NCBI GenBank assembly: GCA_905250885.1
Contig: CAJNOQ010000192.1
Location: 1 to 63,978, forward strand
DNA from: Didymodactylos carnosus
Taxonomy: Eukaryota > Rotifera > Eurotatoria > Philodinida > Philodinidae
DNA length: 63,978 nucleotides
Reading direction: 5' to 3'
Below are positions 1 through 13,055 of the stretch, in pieces; position 1 is the stretch's first letter, and each line of letters opens with the position of its first letter. The notes below the pieces were generated by a model that was not told the DNA's origin, did not search any database, and saw nothing but the letters and a program-made list of their open reading frames with translations. A program made the position numbers and the translations under genes.

Positions 1-540
1 ATGAAATGTGACTTAAATGAGGCCAAATAATACTTCAGATATCTTAAAAAACTAAGCATAATTACCATGTATGACAATAATTTCTTTACTCGTCATCTGT
101 CACTTACGATGTATTGCGCGATAGAGGTGAGAAAAAATATCCGTATTAGTGGATGAAATCAGCTTAGTAACTTTGGATATTCGTGGCTGCTCTCGTCTTT
201 TAGTAATACCCCATTTCATCGAAGAGAAGCAGTTTTGCATCGGTAGATAAATGAGAAACCTAGTCTACTGATTGATGTAAAACTTTTCTAAAAAGTCAAT
301 AGCTATAATTAGCCATCGGCAATTTCCTTTGAGTATCCGTACTCCAAGTTCATAATTACTCCCATTTAGGGTGATTAGGATCAGTCGAAATGACAAATGA
401 CCTGGATGAAATTAAAGAACTTAGCATTAATGGGGAGTTTGAGAAAACTAATGAAAAAGTGTATTATCTTCTTTGAAATTTTTCTTATATTTTGCCAATA
501 GTTGAGACTTACCCTGAATTAATTAAGTTGGAAGGAGAAG

Positions 541-1097
541 GGTCAATTTCCTTCCATTTTGGCCCACTGTTTTTTTCAACTTAATTTTGACCGAATTTTA
601 TAAAGGAAGCGACTTTACACGTTTTCAGTTTATCTCCTTCATAATCATAGAGTTTATTTACTCAAAATATTGTACAGCTTTTCAAGAGCTTTTTTTCTAT
701 ACTAAAGACTAGTTGGATCCTTTCTTGCTTATGGGAGAAAACGGGAAAATATGATCACTCAAGTATGGTCACTAGATAATGGATGCTTGAAAATAAACCA
801 TTTCTCCTTAATAATATGGTACATAACTATAGTTAATATACCATTTTGTTCAGTTTTTCATTGGCTATGTTTCTATATCAAGCTTTATCGTAACTTCATA
901 TTAGATTTAGAACAGAATCGTTTTTGTTAAGCATCGGTATCCTTCATGTATCGCTTCACAAAAATTAATTTAAAAATTCTCTGTATGATTATGATGGTTC
1001 AGATAAACTGAAAACCGTGTAAAGTCTCTTTCTTTATAAAATTTAGTCAAAGTTGAGTTGAAAAAACAATAAGCCAAAATGAAAGGAAATTGGCTCC
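541..1097. repeat. decayed inverted repeat, arms about 110 bp
   Basis: The arm at about 541-650 reappears reverse-complemented at about 981-1097. Both share a core reading TTTATAAAG, a few bases, then GACTTTACACG and TTTTCAGTTTATCT, with scattered substitutions and small gaps. The spacer is about 330 bp. This is the shape of a decayed foldback or MITE-like element; no target duplication could be found. Confidence 0.6.
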
Positions 1098-3289
1098 CCT
1101 CCGAGTGAAAATGAAAACAAACAGTCATTTTTTCATATATATGATTTGAAATAATTATAGTCATCGTGGTATTTTTCATAGGGCACTTATCATCAGTCAA
1201 TACATACCACAGAAAATTCATTACGACTAATTATAGCTAGTGACGTTTTGGAAAAGTTTTACATCCGTATATAGCTGGGTGTCTTCTTTAGCTACTGACA
1301 TAACATCGCTTGTCATCGATGAAACGTGACTTAAGAAGTTTCAAAAACTAATCGTAACTATTCTATATCACTGCAAGTGTATGTAAAGTTGTTTTTAAAC
1401 AATAATAAACAAGTGCGAACAAAAGATGGTTACTGATAGCTGTCTACTTCATAAAAAGCAAACGTTATTTTTAGTTGAGGTAAAGCCAGACGCAGTATTG
1501 CATCTATTGAATGTTCTAGAAACAGAGAACGTTACAGGTACAATATTTTTACGTAATCTTGCCCATGACGTTTAATATGTGTATTTCATGCGGTCACTAA
1601 GATATCTTTTCATATTTCTTCTCATTCCTCTGTCTGATGAGCACTATCCATGATCACTTTTCGATAGTGGGTGGACAGGTTGCATCAGGTATTTATGAAC
1701 ACTTTAAATAATTTAAATCAAATTTCGGTCTTTCATTCTATACTTTTTAGAAGTCATACATTTATTCCAATGATATTAAAAATAGTTTTAGAAAATTCTA
1801 TTGAAAAACTAATTATATTTTTACTAGTCGCTTTCTCGTACTCTTTTCTAGTAATTTTTAGAACTAGGGGCTGATGAATAATACTTAAGCAAGTCCAACA
1901 ACTGTTTCGGAGGTACTGCATCAATAACGAATCTGGCACTGTATATTCTTTTTTTTCATACTACTCTCATCACGCAACATAAAAATAATTGTATGAAGAC
2001 TATATATTGACAACTGATCGTTTTTGAAGTATCTCATGATTGTCTGGTTGTATATAGTTCAACAGTGTTCAAAACTGAGGAAACACTTTTGCTCTCATTG
2101 GATAAGAGCTCTGTAAAAACTAAATTAGGTAATATGGTAGAAGAGAAAGTGAACGCATCTTGTCTATAAATTCGAATTACAAAGATTTTTTGTTCTGATG
2201 CTCATATATTTAATTTTTTAGTCTAGATCATAAAGAAAAAGTAAGTGTTTAAAACTTATTGCTTAAGCGTTCCTTTCCCCTCAGTGTGCATTGATACGCA
2301 CATTTTTCCCTGATTTATCTTGCGGCTAATATATCCCAATATATGGGCTATTTAATGGTAGCAAAAGCTTTATTTCAAGTATGAAGGTTCGTCAGAAAAC
2401 GCGTAGTCAGAAATTAGTCTGAAAAACACAGTACTTCGCATAAATATCGTGTGCTGTTAAAGTGAATGAATTTCAAAAGAAAATAATAGAGCTTCTGAAT
2501 CGGGACACCTTAACACATTGATTGCTACTTATGCCGTAATAAAGAACGAAATAAACAACGAGCGTTATTTGTGGGTCGCGGTCAATGTATTAAGCTATCT
2601 GGTCAGGATCTTGCGTTTTGTGTCAGAAATAGATCATTCAGAACAGTTGAAATTTTTTATCATAGATATTAATTACCAACGTGCTTCTTTCATAGAATCA
2701 GCTTTAACATATCCGTTTCCTTACAGATCATTCTTTAACATAGTGTGAAAGTTCACGTTTGAACTGCTAATATCAAGTCTTGTATGAATTTTGTTCTTAA
2801 AACGTGCATAGACTGAGCTGATTACAGTAAATAAAATGTATATTTAAGTTTTTATTCTTGAGTGAATAAACTCTATCGTTAAATGATTAATTCGGCAAAT
2901 CGGCTTATATGATAGATGAATGACTGAAAATTTTACTTCTTGATTACATTATGTTACATGTTCACTATGATTGTTTAACACATCGCATACTTGTCCGCAT
3001 GAGAAAGCAACGGACTCAGTCATTTGTTAAACTTAAATCAAACCTTTTCTTCAGTAAGCTCCTGTCACTTACTTTTTGTGTTTTGCATACGTTAGAGTTT
3101 CACATTTAGACTTAAGGGATTCACGTTGGCAAGCTCTTCTAAACAGCGTTTGATTGAAAATACAAAAAAAAGTGCTATGGTTTTTGCTATCTTGTTGCTC
3201 AGAGTTTGAATCATCTTCCTTCAGGCTCCTGTGAGAAACGAAAGTTAAAAATTATCTTGAAGTAGGTATTTATTCTCAGATGAAACACG

Positions 3290-3700
3290 TCTTACAAGAT
3301 CTGATATTTTTTATAGTACCGTGTACTAAGATCATACAGTACGATTTTACAAAATCTTTTAAAATTTTGTGACATCTTATCATACGATCTTGCAGCAAGC
3401 ATTTCGTGTATCATGTTTAATTATTCTTATCATAATCACACATTCACATTTCAGATGAACACAAAGTAAAGTGCATAGTTGTGGAATGTGTTAAGTAAAA
3501 TCCCAAGACATCAGCACTCTATCAATGCTAGAAAATATCAATAGAAAAAAAAAACAGACAAGTTCTTATCACAAGATTTTATAAGATCTTACGAAATAAA
3601 ATTTCACAAGAAAAATCTTGTGAAATCGTATAAGTTTTTTGAACCATGCTCCTTATAATATCTTGTAAGATTTTTATATGATCTTTATAAGAGCATATTG
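3290..3700. repeat. cluster of short palindromic AAGATTTT/AAAATCTT repeats
   Basis: Many near-copies of AAGATTTTATAAGATCTTA occur in both orientations, including the hairpin TTTCACAAG..CTTGTGAAA at about 3602-3627. The same vocabulary returns in the GPCR second intron at about 5990-6340, so this looks like a dispersed local repeat family rather than coding DNA. Confidence 0.5.
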
Positions 3701-5171
3701 TATGTTTTCTCCCTCTGGGTTCTTGAAAACGAGATTGTCGAATAAAAAGTCTGAAGACATTTATACAAATTCTAGTGTGAGTTAATAGTATACAATGTTA
3801 TCTATGCATGAGCGTTATGCATGTGTGCGACTTCGTAGTCGAATTTATTGCATATCTGAAAAGGCAAAATTTCGCAAAACGTCTTGTTTCTGTGTTAAAA
3901 AGTACAGGTACATCTCGGATTGCACACCTCCATTACACATGCACTTAAGCTTTCTCTGTTTTAGGCTCTCTAGTTTAGACATAGCATCAGGTTTCGACCT
4001 TATTGAGAGATATACCACTTGAAATACACGTTCCAGAGCGTCTTTTTATATTAAATGGTGCAGTGAAGTATTGGCGACTTATTGCTAAAAATCGTAGCTT
4101 TATATCTATTTCCAATTAAATGCTATTAAAAAATAACCGAAACTATGTTACTTTTTTGAGCAATAGTGATCATAGTAATCCTCTTATAATTATATGAATC
4201 ATCTTAAAGATTGTTTCTCTTATACTTCTTATTACTATTGCGTAGAAACTGTACGTAAAAAAGAAGGCAATTTGACATATATACTATAGGATTTTTGTGA
4301 AATGTCGTCGTTTCTGAAAAGAAAAAAAAAGCTGCTTCGTGTATAACATGCGAATTTCATGGGTTTCTTTTAAATAATTGCTATTGCATAAAAAAGATTG
4401 AAAATGTTCATTGAAAATATTTTATGTAGAGATAATATCGACACGTAATTCATTAAAAGTTCATCGTAATCTGCCGTATTCTATTTTATGTATGACTGTC
4501 GTTTATTTTAACTATAGAAAGATATATAATGAGACAAATTAATTTAATCGCTATCCTCACACATAAAAGATGAAAGATGACATATCTAGACATTATTGCC
4601 TACCTTTATAGTTTAGTTTTTAATTGGAAAAATAAAAGGAATAATCGAAACCATATCCGGTCTGTTAGTTTATTCTTCCTTTTCTCTTTTTTCCACTCCT
4701 AAAACAGGCATGTATTTCTAGTCAATATGTGTGCCTTTATAGTTTATATTAGTTAGTGTCTTGTAGTTTGCGAACACAGAATAAAATAATGTGAATATTA
4801 AATCGTGTACTAGTATTGCGCAGTTTATCTTTACCTTTATATAATAATAAGCAAAATGCATCTTGGATTCAGAAAATATTATCCAGATCTTTTAATTACA
4901 TTATAAAAAAAAAACTATATTTATTTCTTTATCAGCAACAAAAAAAATTTTTCTATCATTTGATTTCTAAGGTAAGCATCTCTCATTGCAACTAGAGAGA
5001 TGTTATAAAAAAATATTCACAATATAATATTTATTCCATTCCATTTCCTTTCATCGTGGAGGACTCTATATTTAAACTACTTATTTTCATGAACAGGTAC
5101 CATTAAAGTCTTCTATCAGAATTTACCTTGAAAAATTTAATTTACAATGGTAGACGTCTTTCTAAAAATAA

Positions 5172-8065
5172 ATGGTGGTGAATTCTGTACGAATATTCTC
5201 CCATTTCTCCTTCTCTATGTTGATATCAATTATTGACTTATTTAATTTCATTTTAGAAATTTCAACGATGCATGATTCTCTATCACCTCCATCTGATACT
5301 GATTATAATCATTTACCATGTAATCCATTTTTAAATAAAACATCATTATTAAAACTTCAAGATGGAATACATTCTATAAATCTCACAGCATTATTAGAAA
5401 ATCCTGATGTTGATAAAGAGTGTATATTAAATTTAACATTGGATGGCGGATTTTTACTAAATGGTACGAATTATTCAAAATCTTTGATTATATTTATTAT
5501 TCTTATTTCAATTGCGTCGTGTATATCCGTTGTGGGTAATTTAATTTTGGCTAAAGTTTTACTTTCAATACGTCATCGATTATCTCAAACCGATCGAATT
5601 GTTTTATGTTTAGCCATTAGTAAGTTGTAAATTCGTTCTATTTCTCTCTCTCTCTCTCTCTCTCTGTCACAAAAGTATTTCTTTTTCTTTTTAGTTGAAT
5701 TATGTCTTGTTCTAATTGATAGTCCAATAGAAATTTATCGATTTTTATCTTATACATATGGTCAATCATGGTTGTGCCGTTTTCACACATTCTGTGAATC
5801 ATTACTATCATCATGTATCATTTTTTATCACCTCCTGGGTGAGTAAAGTGAAGTGTCTCTTTTTTTCATTCTAACAAGAACTAATTGATAATTACGTTAA
5901 GAAGATATTAAATTAATATCTAAAACACTTAAAAAACGTCATATTTACAAGAAAAACTTCTAATTACAATATACTCATCACTTTAACGATGGAAAGAGAT
6001 ATTTTAATAATCCTAGTTAAAATCTTAGTCACTTCTTAAAATTATCTTATTCTTTAAAATTTTGATAAGAAAGATCTTAACAAGATTTAATGACTCTATT
6101 TTCATTTACCCTTTTGTTTTGCATTCATTCATCTATATAAGTAACATCGAAAATACCAGTGATTTTACGACTATTTTTCTTCCAGACTCTTAAATGAATA
6201 TTATTAAGAAAATGTTGTCGTTCTTACTGTTAAGATCCTAATAGATTCTTACCCAATCTTGAAAAAATCTTATAAAATCCTAAAATTCTCCGGTCTCACT
6301 CGAATCTTAGTAAGATTCGAGTAAGTTTCTCATTAGAGAATCATAGACAAGAAGTTCATTTAGTTTAAAGTAATTTGTCATCAACTTCTCATCTATTTTG
6401 ATTATTTTTGTTAAACAAATTGTCGCTTAAAACCAGATTTAAATAATCAATCATTCGGAATATGAAAAACCGAGGTAGAAGAATCTTTTTATAGACGTAA
6501 ATGTTTCTATTTTTGAGCCTAAAATTTCTGTAGACATCGAGTTATTTAATATTTATACGAATTATATGAAGAAGACTAATTTTTAAAACATATAAAGTGC
6601 ATAAAAGACAAAAATTAATGAATCTTAAATACTTGAACAAAGAAAAAAGAAAGATCAAAGTCTATAATCTATGGTATAAACTAAGACTATACAAAATTTT
6701 ATTGTTTTTAATGATAGAAACTTATGATCTTGTTCATTACAATTAAATATTATTATCAATTTAAAATTATCATATTTTCTTTCTGTACATTCTATCTCAT
6801 GTTTTGTCTTCTTTGGTATAGGTGCGATTGATCGTTTTGTCTATGTTTATGGTCAAACAATGACAACTCAATCAATATGGTCAAAATGTAACCAATCATT
6901 TTCATCAAAAAAAAATTCATTTGTTCTACTATTTATACCTCTTATTGTTAGTTTACCAATAGCTATTACAAACACGCTACATTCATATGTTATCCGATCG
7001 CCAAAACGTATGATGACATGTGTTGTTCAATATACTCAATATAAATTTATCATCATTATTCTAGTATCATTCTATATATTACCAATTATATTGAGTTTTA
7101 TTTTACATACAAAATTAATCTATTACATTCGTTCTCGACATAAACAACAGTATATAACCACTTATCTTCTACCACCAACAAATAGTATTCGTCATAATTA
7201 TCAAACAATGGATTTAAAAGTAAATTATGATCCATCAATGCCAAATCGTACAACATTGTTAAAAATTAATCCAAGACATCGACATCGAATGCACAATACA
7301 ACAACGGAAACTCGTCCAACAAAGGGTACAACAAATACAACAAATTCACCAACAAGTCCAACAGCACAATCATCAGCATCATCTGGTTCATCAACAACAA
7401 CAAATACTAATTCTTCAATTCATGTATCACGTCCAATTGTTATTTATAAATTAAATTCTCAAGCATGTGCTAATGCAAGAAAAACTGTTATTTTATTAGT
7501 AACATTGTTAACATTTTATGTTTGTTGTTGGGCACCTTCTAATATTTATACATGGATTCATACCTATCAATTAATTGAAACGGAGAAAAAGACAACATTT
7601 TCTATTAAAAATTTAACAAATAATCATGATATATCTACTTCTAATTATACTTCATTAATAAATAATTTACCAAAATCAACATCATTTCATTCTAATTTAA
7701 AACGTATGATTTTAATTAATTATTCACTTTATTTTCTATCAGTAATATCTATGTGGTTTAGTTTTATTTTTTATTTTACATTAAATAAACAAGCACGATT
7801 AGAATTAAAACGTTTATTAAGTTTTACTATTTATTGTGGTAGTCGTCGAAAACAACCAAAACATCGTTATCAACAACAACAATATTTACCAGTAATAAAA
7901 TATAATTATACTATAAATCATTACAATTATAGTTCTCATAGACAATCAAAGAAAAAACAAAAATTAGTTAACATTAATTCAAAAGATTATAAAAATACGG
8001 TTATGTGTAATAGACATATAACAGTAAAATATGGATGTAATGTTAAATGTAGTGGAAGTACATGA
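5172..8065 (+). CDS. orphan rhodopsin-like (class A) G protein-coupled receptor
   Basis: Plasma-membrane receptor, probably for a small peptide; ligand unknown. Exons are 5172-5619, 5695-5838 and 6822-8065, giving 611 codons. The ATG at 5172 directly follows an in-frame TAA, which supports this start. The N-terminus has a hydrophobic stretch and several N-glycosylation sites (NKT, NLT, NGT). TM1 (about 104-128) carries the GN pair. TM3 ends in AIDRF (199-203), a DRY variant split by intron 2. TM6 has CCWAP near residue 431, matching CWxP. The third intracellular loop (about 304-414) is long and Ser/Thr-rich. TM7 ends FSFIFYFTL where NPxxY is expected, so that motif is degenerate. The tail is basic and rich in Gln, Tyr and Asn. 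Family membership is secure; the subfamily cannot be assigned by eye. Confidence 0.85.
5643..5667 (+). repeat. (TC)n tract in GPCR intron 1
   Basis: A pure CT run forms most of the pyrimidine tract before the acceptor at 5693-5694 in a 75-bp intron. Length changes here could affect acceptor strength. Confidence 0.8.
5839..6821 (+). other. GPCR intron 2 (983 bp)
   Basis: No coding content seen. It holds the same AAGATCTT/AATCTTA-type short inverted repeats as the upstream intergenic region, for example CTCGAATCTTAGTAAGATTCGAG near 6299-6321. Donor GTGAGT at 5839 and acceptor TATAG at 6817-6821 join GGT across the DRF motif. It is far longer than most introns in the window. Confidence 0.7.
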
Positions 8066-8605
8066 ACTTATCAATTATTTTTCTTTATCTTTATTTTTTT
8101 TTTGTTTTTTTTGCATGTAAATAAATTTTAAAAATTGTTGATATAGTTTTTATTACAAAACTTTATAATATACAACGTATTTTGTGAGGATTTGTCATTT
8201 ATTAAAAATTGTATTTCAACAACAAGTTTCTATTTTTTATTTGAATAAAAAAATGAAAACTTTTTTGACATAAGTTCTGTTCTAAGGAAAAAAAAATGCA
8301 TTTTTCCTGATAATTAGATAGATGATTCTATAGTAGTATTTGAATTTCTAGTTTAAATCAGTTTATTGAAGCCAATAAAATACCAATGAATTGAACTGAA
8401 TTAAAATTTGTACAAGTTAGAAGATAAAGAGCACTATTTCGTTGTTAAACCTTTATTAATTAACATTGATCATCATAATATACAAAAATTATTCAATAAA
8501 TCTCTTGAGTTTATCTAGTTTTTCTTCTATATTTAGAAAGTATTGTATATGTATCTCATAGTATAACAAAAATAATAAATATTAATTGGCTAAAATATTT
8601 TTAAA
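8066..8605. other. convergent intergenic spacer
   Basis: Separates the stop codons of two genes that face each other. It is AT-rich and has several AATAAA-like hexamers on both strands (for example AATAAA near 8119 on the plus strand), which would suit 3' ends, but none is diagnostic. No gene seen. Confidence 0.5.
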
Positions 8606-10656
8606 CTAATACCAATCGGGATGAATAAAAAAATATTCGGGATAAACTTTTTTTGTTGGCATAAAAAATGATGAAACATTTTGATCTGGTGCATGTTGAT
8701 TTTCAATATCTTCTCGAGGATTTATTACTCGCCATGTTGTTGATAAATATCTTGGTGCTGATTCTCGCTTATTAGTTGTTTTAGTTTCCACATTGGAATT
8801 ATCAACAACATTTCCATTATTGTTATTATTATTATCACTATTATTATCATTATTATCATTATTATTATTATTATGATCATCATCATTAGTAGTTGGTATC
8901 TCTGTATATTTATCGCATGATGTTGTCGATCGTTTCAGACGAGATGATGAACGAACTTTACTTTCATTATTGCCAACTTTTGGTAAATTTGTTTGTGCAC
9001 ATTTATCTTGAATAGATGACGATGGACGAAAACTAGAATAAAAGAGTACTAACGAATTATTGCTAAATATTTGGTTTAAATCATAGTTAATTAAGTAAAA
9101 TATAAATAATCTCTTATTTTTTGCATACTAATTTAAAACAGAATAGATCATAGAGATTCCATTAGTATTCAAACATTATGTATAAAATATGTATACTTTT
9201 GTACCAATAAAGAAGCCCTTCAATAACATATCAATGTATTTTAACGTCTATCATACCTTTCTAATGATTCCAAAATTTCTCCAAGGTCACGTTTTGAATT
9301 ACGACTAGTTGGTGTTTGTAAGTTTTGACGATAATGATAACCATTTGTACGACTTGGAAATTGTGTTCTCTGAGGCTTTTGTTGTTGTTGTTGGTGATGT
9401 GATCTTGATGATTTTCGTTCTTCATTATCATACAATGTATTCAAAAAATTATAAACTGCACGACGATCTAATAAAACATATAATTGTTTAGAATATAATT
9501 TTTAGTAAACTTTTCTTTTTTAATTATCCTAAAGAGAACATATTTTTTAAAATATTTACCATCGGTGCCTGCATGTGAAAACCAAGATTCAACCGTTTCT
9601 TTTGGCCAAATTCGTTGTTTTAATTCATATTTATGTTGTCTCGGTAAAATTGGCGATAATAGTTTTGATGTTTGTGGAACAACACCGGTTTTATGACAGG
9701 ATAAACTTCGATGATCCAATTGACTACGCGACTGAATAACAAGACAAAATAAAAATACAATTATATACAAATTAAGTATGCTTCTAACTGACAGTAGACA
9801 AACTTCGATATAACAACATTTATTAAGTAAAGTAGGTCGGTTTTTTACGATATTGCAGTGAACATTAGCATGTTCATATAGTAAGTACTAGAGCTTCGAG
9901 GACTCAGTCGGAATCGCCTGGCCTCTGGACTGATCAACATTTTTTCTCGGAACAGGCTGAACTGAGAAAGTTTTCTCCATAGTTTTGATTAACTTTGACT
10001 ATTTTATAGTGACAGTAAGTGTTAGTATCATCTAATGAAGTCTGTTATTAAAAATAAACTTCTATTTCGAAAATCCTATTTGAAATGTGTAAAACCATTG
10101 TTCAATTTAATATCAAAAGTATAAATTTCACAAATTATTTCTATATTTGCTACCATATCTCGTTGAACTCTAACTACTTTTTATATATGAGATCTAACTA
10201 CATAAGAATATAATAACGTGAGAATCAACTAAGAACACGTAAGAAAAATAAGAAAGTGCCGGAAATGCTTTTTTTATTATTAAAACGTTGCTATAATTTA
10301 GAGTGAACAGGTAATGCAATCTAAAAATAAAATGCGGTATTCTCACTATTGCGTGTAGTCATAGTCTAATTTGATCTAAATTTACATAGTTTTTAATAAA
10401 CAAGGTGGAACCAGTTTATATAATTAAAATGAGATATATTCAATTGTTCAGAGAGGTGTAGCTAGTCAATATATATCTATTTATATCAATCAAAGCAAAA
10501 AATAAAATATCTACGAACTCCATATTATTCTTATTTTTGGAAACTAAAAAATACATCTCATTATATGTACAAGAAAATAAATTATTCTATTAAGTAGAAA
10601 TAAATCAAATCATTTAACTAGTTTAATATCATTAATAACATACTTACACGATGCAT
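8606..10656 (-). CDS. unrecognised 272-aa protein, four exons
   Basis: Exons (minus strand) are 10656-10648, 9731-9560, 9467-9257 and 9032-8606; all phases match and total 273 codons with stop. The first exon is only ATG-CAT-CGT followed by a consensus GTAAGT. I do not recognise the protein. Residues about 4-75 look conserved and folded or motif-like, with KTGVVPQTSKLLSPILPRQH, then KQRIWPKETVESWF, then RRAVYNFLNTLYD across an intron. A Gln/Ser/Arg-rich stretch follows, then a long Asn/Asp run encoded by an AAT/GAT microsatellite (about 8815-8890), and a C-terminus ending HPDWY. There is no signal peptide or membrane segment. The small first exon makes the start the least certain part. Confidence 0.7.
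9732..10647 (-). other. intron 1 of the unrecognised gene (916 bp)
   Basis: No coding content seen. The stretch at about 9890-9960 is more GC-rich than its surroundings and may be part of an old insertion. Donor GTAAGT at 10647 and acceptor CAG at 9732-9734. Confidence 0.6.
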
Positions 10657-11832
10657 TTTGTACGTTAGTGGTTTGTATATTTAAATTTTTATATAATTCT
10701 GACTACCTGTATAGATTTGAATGCACATATAATAATAATAATATGTTTGACGAGATCTTCTAAGTTAACTCTTTTTTTTAAATTAAATTTGACTTGTCAA
10801 ATAAAACACATCGTAAGTTAAGAAACCCTTTTAATTTCTTTATTTTCAAAAATGTGAAGAAAATAAAACGGAAGAATAACACGACGAAAACACTTTGAAA
10901 CAAAATAAGAGAAAAATTATTTCGCGTGTTTTAAGTTCAATTTTTTTTCTTTTTTATAGAGAAAAATTAAAAACTTTAGGGTGTAAGTAACGTTGATACT
11001 TTTTTCCATACAACATCATCATTATGTTAACTTGAAGAAAAAAAAAGAGAGAATCATTATTTTGTTATTTATTGACATTGAATGTCGTAGCAACTATCTT
11101 TATAGACAAACCCAATGCCAACAGCGAACAGTTGATGATGTTAGATGAAGAACAAGAATGAAACATTGATATTGTTGTATTATATTTATAAAAAATAACA
11201 AATCTCATATAATATCTCTCTCTCTCTTTCTCGTTTTCTCCTCTTTTGTTATCCACTTTATAATGTACTCACTTAAGAAATGAAATAGAAATGAAGCATT
11301 GTAATAAAAATGATTAAATGAAAATAATATAAAAAAAATCTTTTAGTAAACAAATTATTATTGAAGTTAATAACAACAAGAGTAGAGAATCACATCACTA
11401 GGAAAATATCGACTTAATAAGAACTAATAAACGTAATTTAGTATTTTAGAAAAATTAATTCATTCATTTATTCATTGTGACACAGTGTTTACTGTTAGAA
11501 TGAGCTCGTAATCGACATATTGTTACTAAAAAAATCTTTTTGACTTTTGACTACTACATTGCTAAAATTTCAATCGTGTCGAAATCGGCATTATTATTCT
11601 GACAGTGCATGGTTTCAACTTCATAAATACGATAAGTGTCAATACATAGTATCTCTCATAAATCATAAATTTCTCATACAATACGAAGTGTTCCTCATAA
11701 ATCTTTGAATACAATGAAACTCTAAACATATTTGCTTTTGTTCTCTCATTACAAGAACCTGAGCCGGATAACAGGTGTATGAGTCATGAGGTGTTTATGT
11801 GAGGTATTATCAAACTGTAAAACTGACCTTCG

Positions 11833-13055
11833 AATAAACTACCAAACAACCTAAACATGTAAAACGCAAAATACGCACTTAAATTTAAAGGGCGGGGTCC
11901 AAAATCCTGTCGAATCAGCCCCTTCTCAAAATGCTTTAATTTCGATGTAGATCGATAGAGAATTCAATTCTATGTAGTTTTCTGTAGTTTTCTGAGCTTC
12001 GAAATGCATTTTGTTGCAAAAAGAAATTATAATAAATTACCAACGTTTTTGACGCTGAATTGCCATTAATAATTTATTTTCGATAGAAAATGGGACTGGA
12101 ACTTTTTTTCAAATATGTCAGTTGATAGAGCTCGACGAGCTGATCAAGAATATATGGGAATGAATGCTTGAAAGTAAAAATAACCGTTACTTTTTATCAA
12201 AAAATCACTTCGGATCTAACTTTTTAGGGCTATCTGTCACGGTATTTCGCTTTTTTCTCTACCATTCAAGCTTTACTCACAAACCATTCCTAGTGTAATG
12301 AGTGTCCCTTGAAGAGAGTTACAAGAATATGTATAAATAATTGATTCGACTAATTGGGATCATTGTAAAATCTCCAGCATAAGCTCAACAGCACTTTAAT
12401 GATCTATATTTTTGCTCCTCTTTTGCTTTTTCGCCATCATGGAAACTTTAACCACAAGCCATTTCTAGTGTAATGAATAGCCCATGGAAAGAGCTACAAG
12501 AATATGTATAAATAATTGGATCAAAAGTTTGGGATCATGGTAAAATCGCGACAACAAGTTCAACATAATTGAAAATCAGTATAAGTTTGGGAATAAATTT
12601 TTACCATCAAGAGTCGTTTTCAAAGCAAAATAAAGGTAATGTTCGTAATTAGCGCTAATGACTGAGTCGAATGATGTGCGGTTCATGGTTTTAGCAAAAC
12701 TTTCGTTTCTTCATCAAAAATCGCCTCTGTGGGACGGGACCATAAACGAATTTTTAGTTTTTTTTGCATGAGGTGGACCTCATCTGGTACCTATCAGTCA
12801 CCAACACGGGGCAGATGCCTGTCGACTGGACCAGCTGGTAGACCAAGCTGTTTGACTAGATCCCGTCGAACGGACCAGCTGATAAGTCTCTACCGGACCG
12901 GGATCAGCGACTCGATCGCCTGAGCGGATTGCATCTCTGCTGTTACAAAAAGAGAGATATTTTACAATTAAGCTGAACCTATTTTAGTAACTTTTACACC
13001 TTTGAGTAAATTATCAAACAACCTAAACATGTAAAACACACAAATACGCACTTTT
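11833..13055. repeat. direct repeat of ~45 bp bounding a 1.2-kb segment
   Basis: The words CAAACAACCTAAACATGTAA and then AATACGCACTT occur at 11833-11881 and again at 13007-13055 in the same orientation. They bracket the tandem repeat and GC-rich patch, so they may be the ends of, or duplicates inside, one decayed element. Confidence 0.5.
12240..12575. repeat. tandem pair of ~175-bp units
   Basis: Unit 1 (about 12240-12400) and unit 2 (about 12415-12575) share TCTAGTGTAATGA-like and ACAAGAATATGTATAAATAA words and the GGGATCAT.GTAAAATC word in the same order, at an estimated three-quarters identity by eye. No coding frame is conserved between them. Confidence 0.6.

Larger units (their letters stand above)
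1..5171. other. intergenic, no supportable gene
   Basis: AT-rich DNA with only short open frames (75 codons or fewer), none with a recognisable domain or flanking splice structure. It holds an old inverted repeat (541-1097) and a zone of short palindromic AAGATTTT-type repeats (about 3290-3700). A promoter and any 5' untranslated exon of the GPCR should lie near its right end, but no element can be pointed to with confidence. Confidence 0.6.

Noticed and set aside
1627-1680. Hammerhead-like segment: CTGATGAG followed by a perfect CACTATC/GATAGTG stem and an outer CTGTC/GACAG pairing
   Set aside because: The conserved CGAAA after the second stem is absent (GGTGG instead), so the catalytic core is not present.
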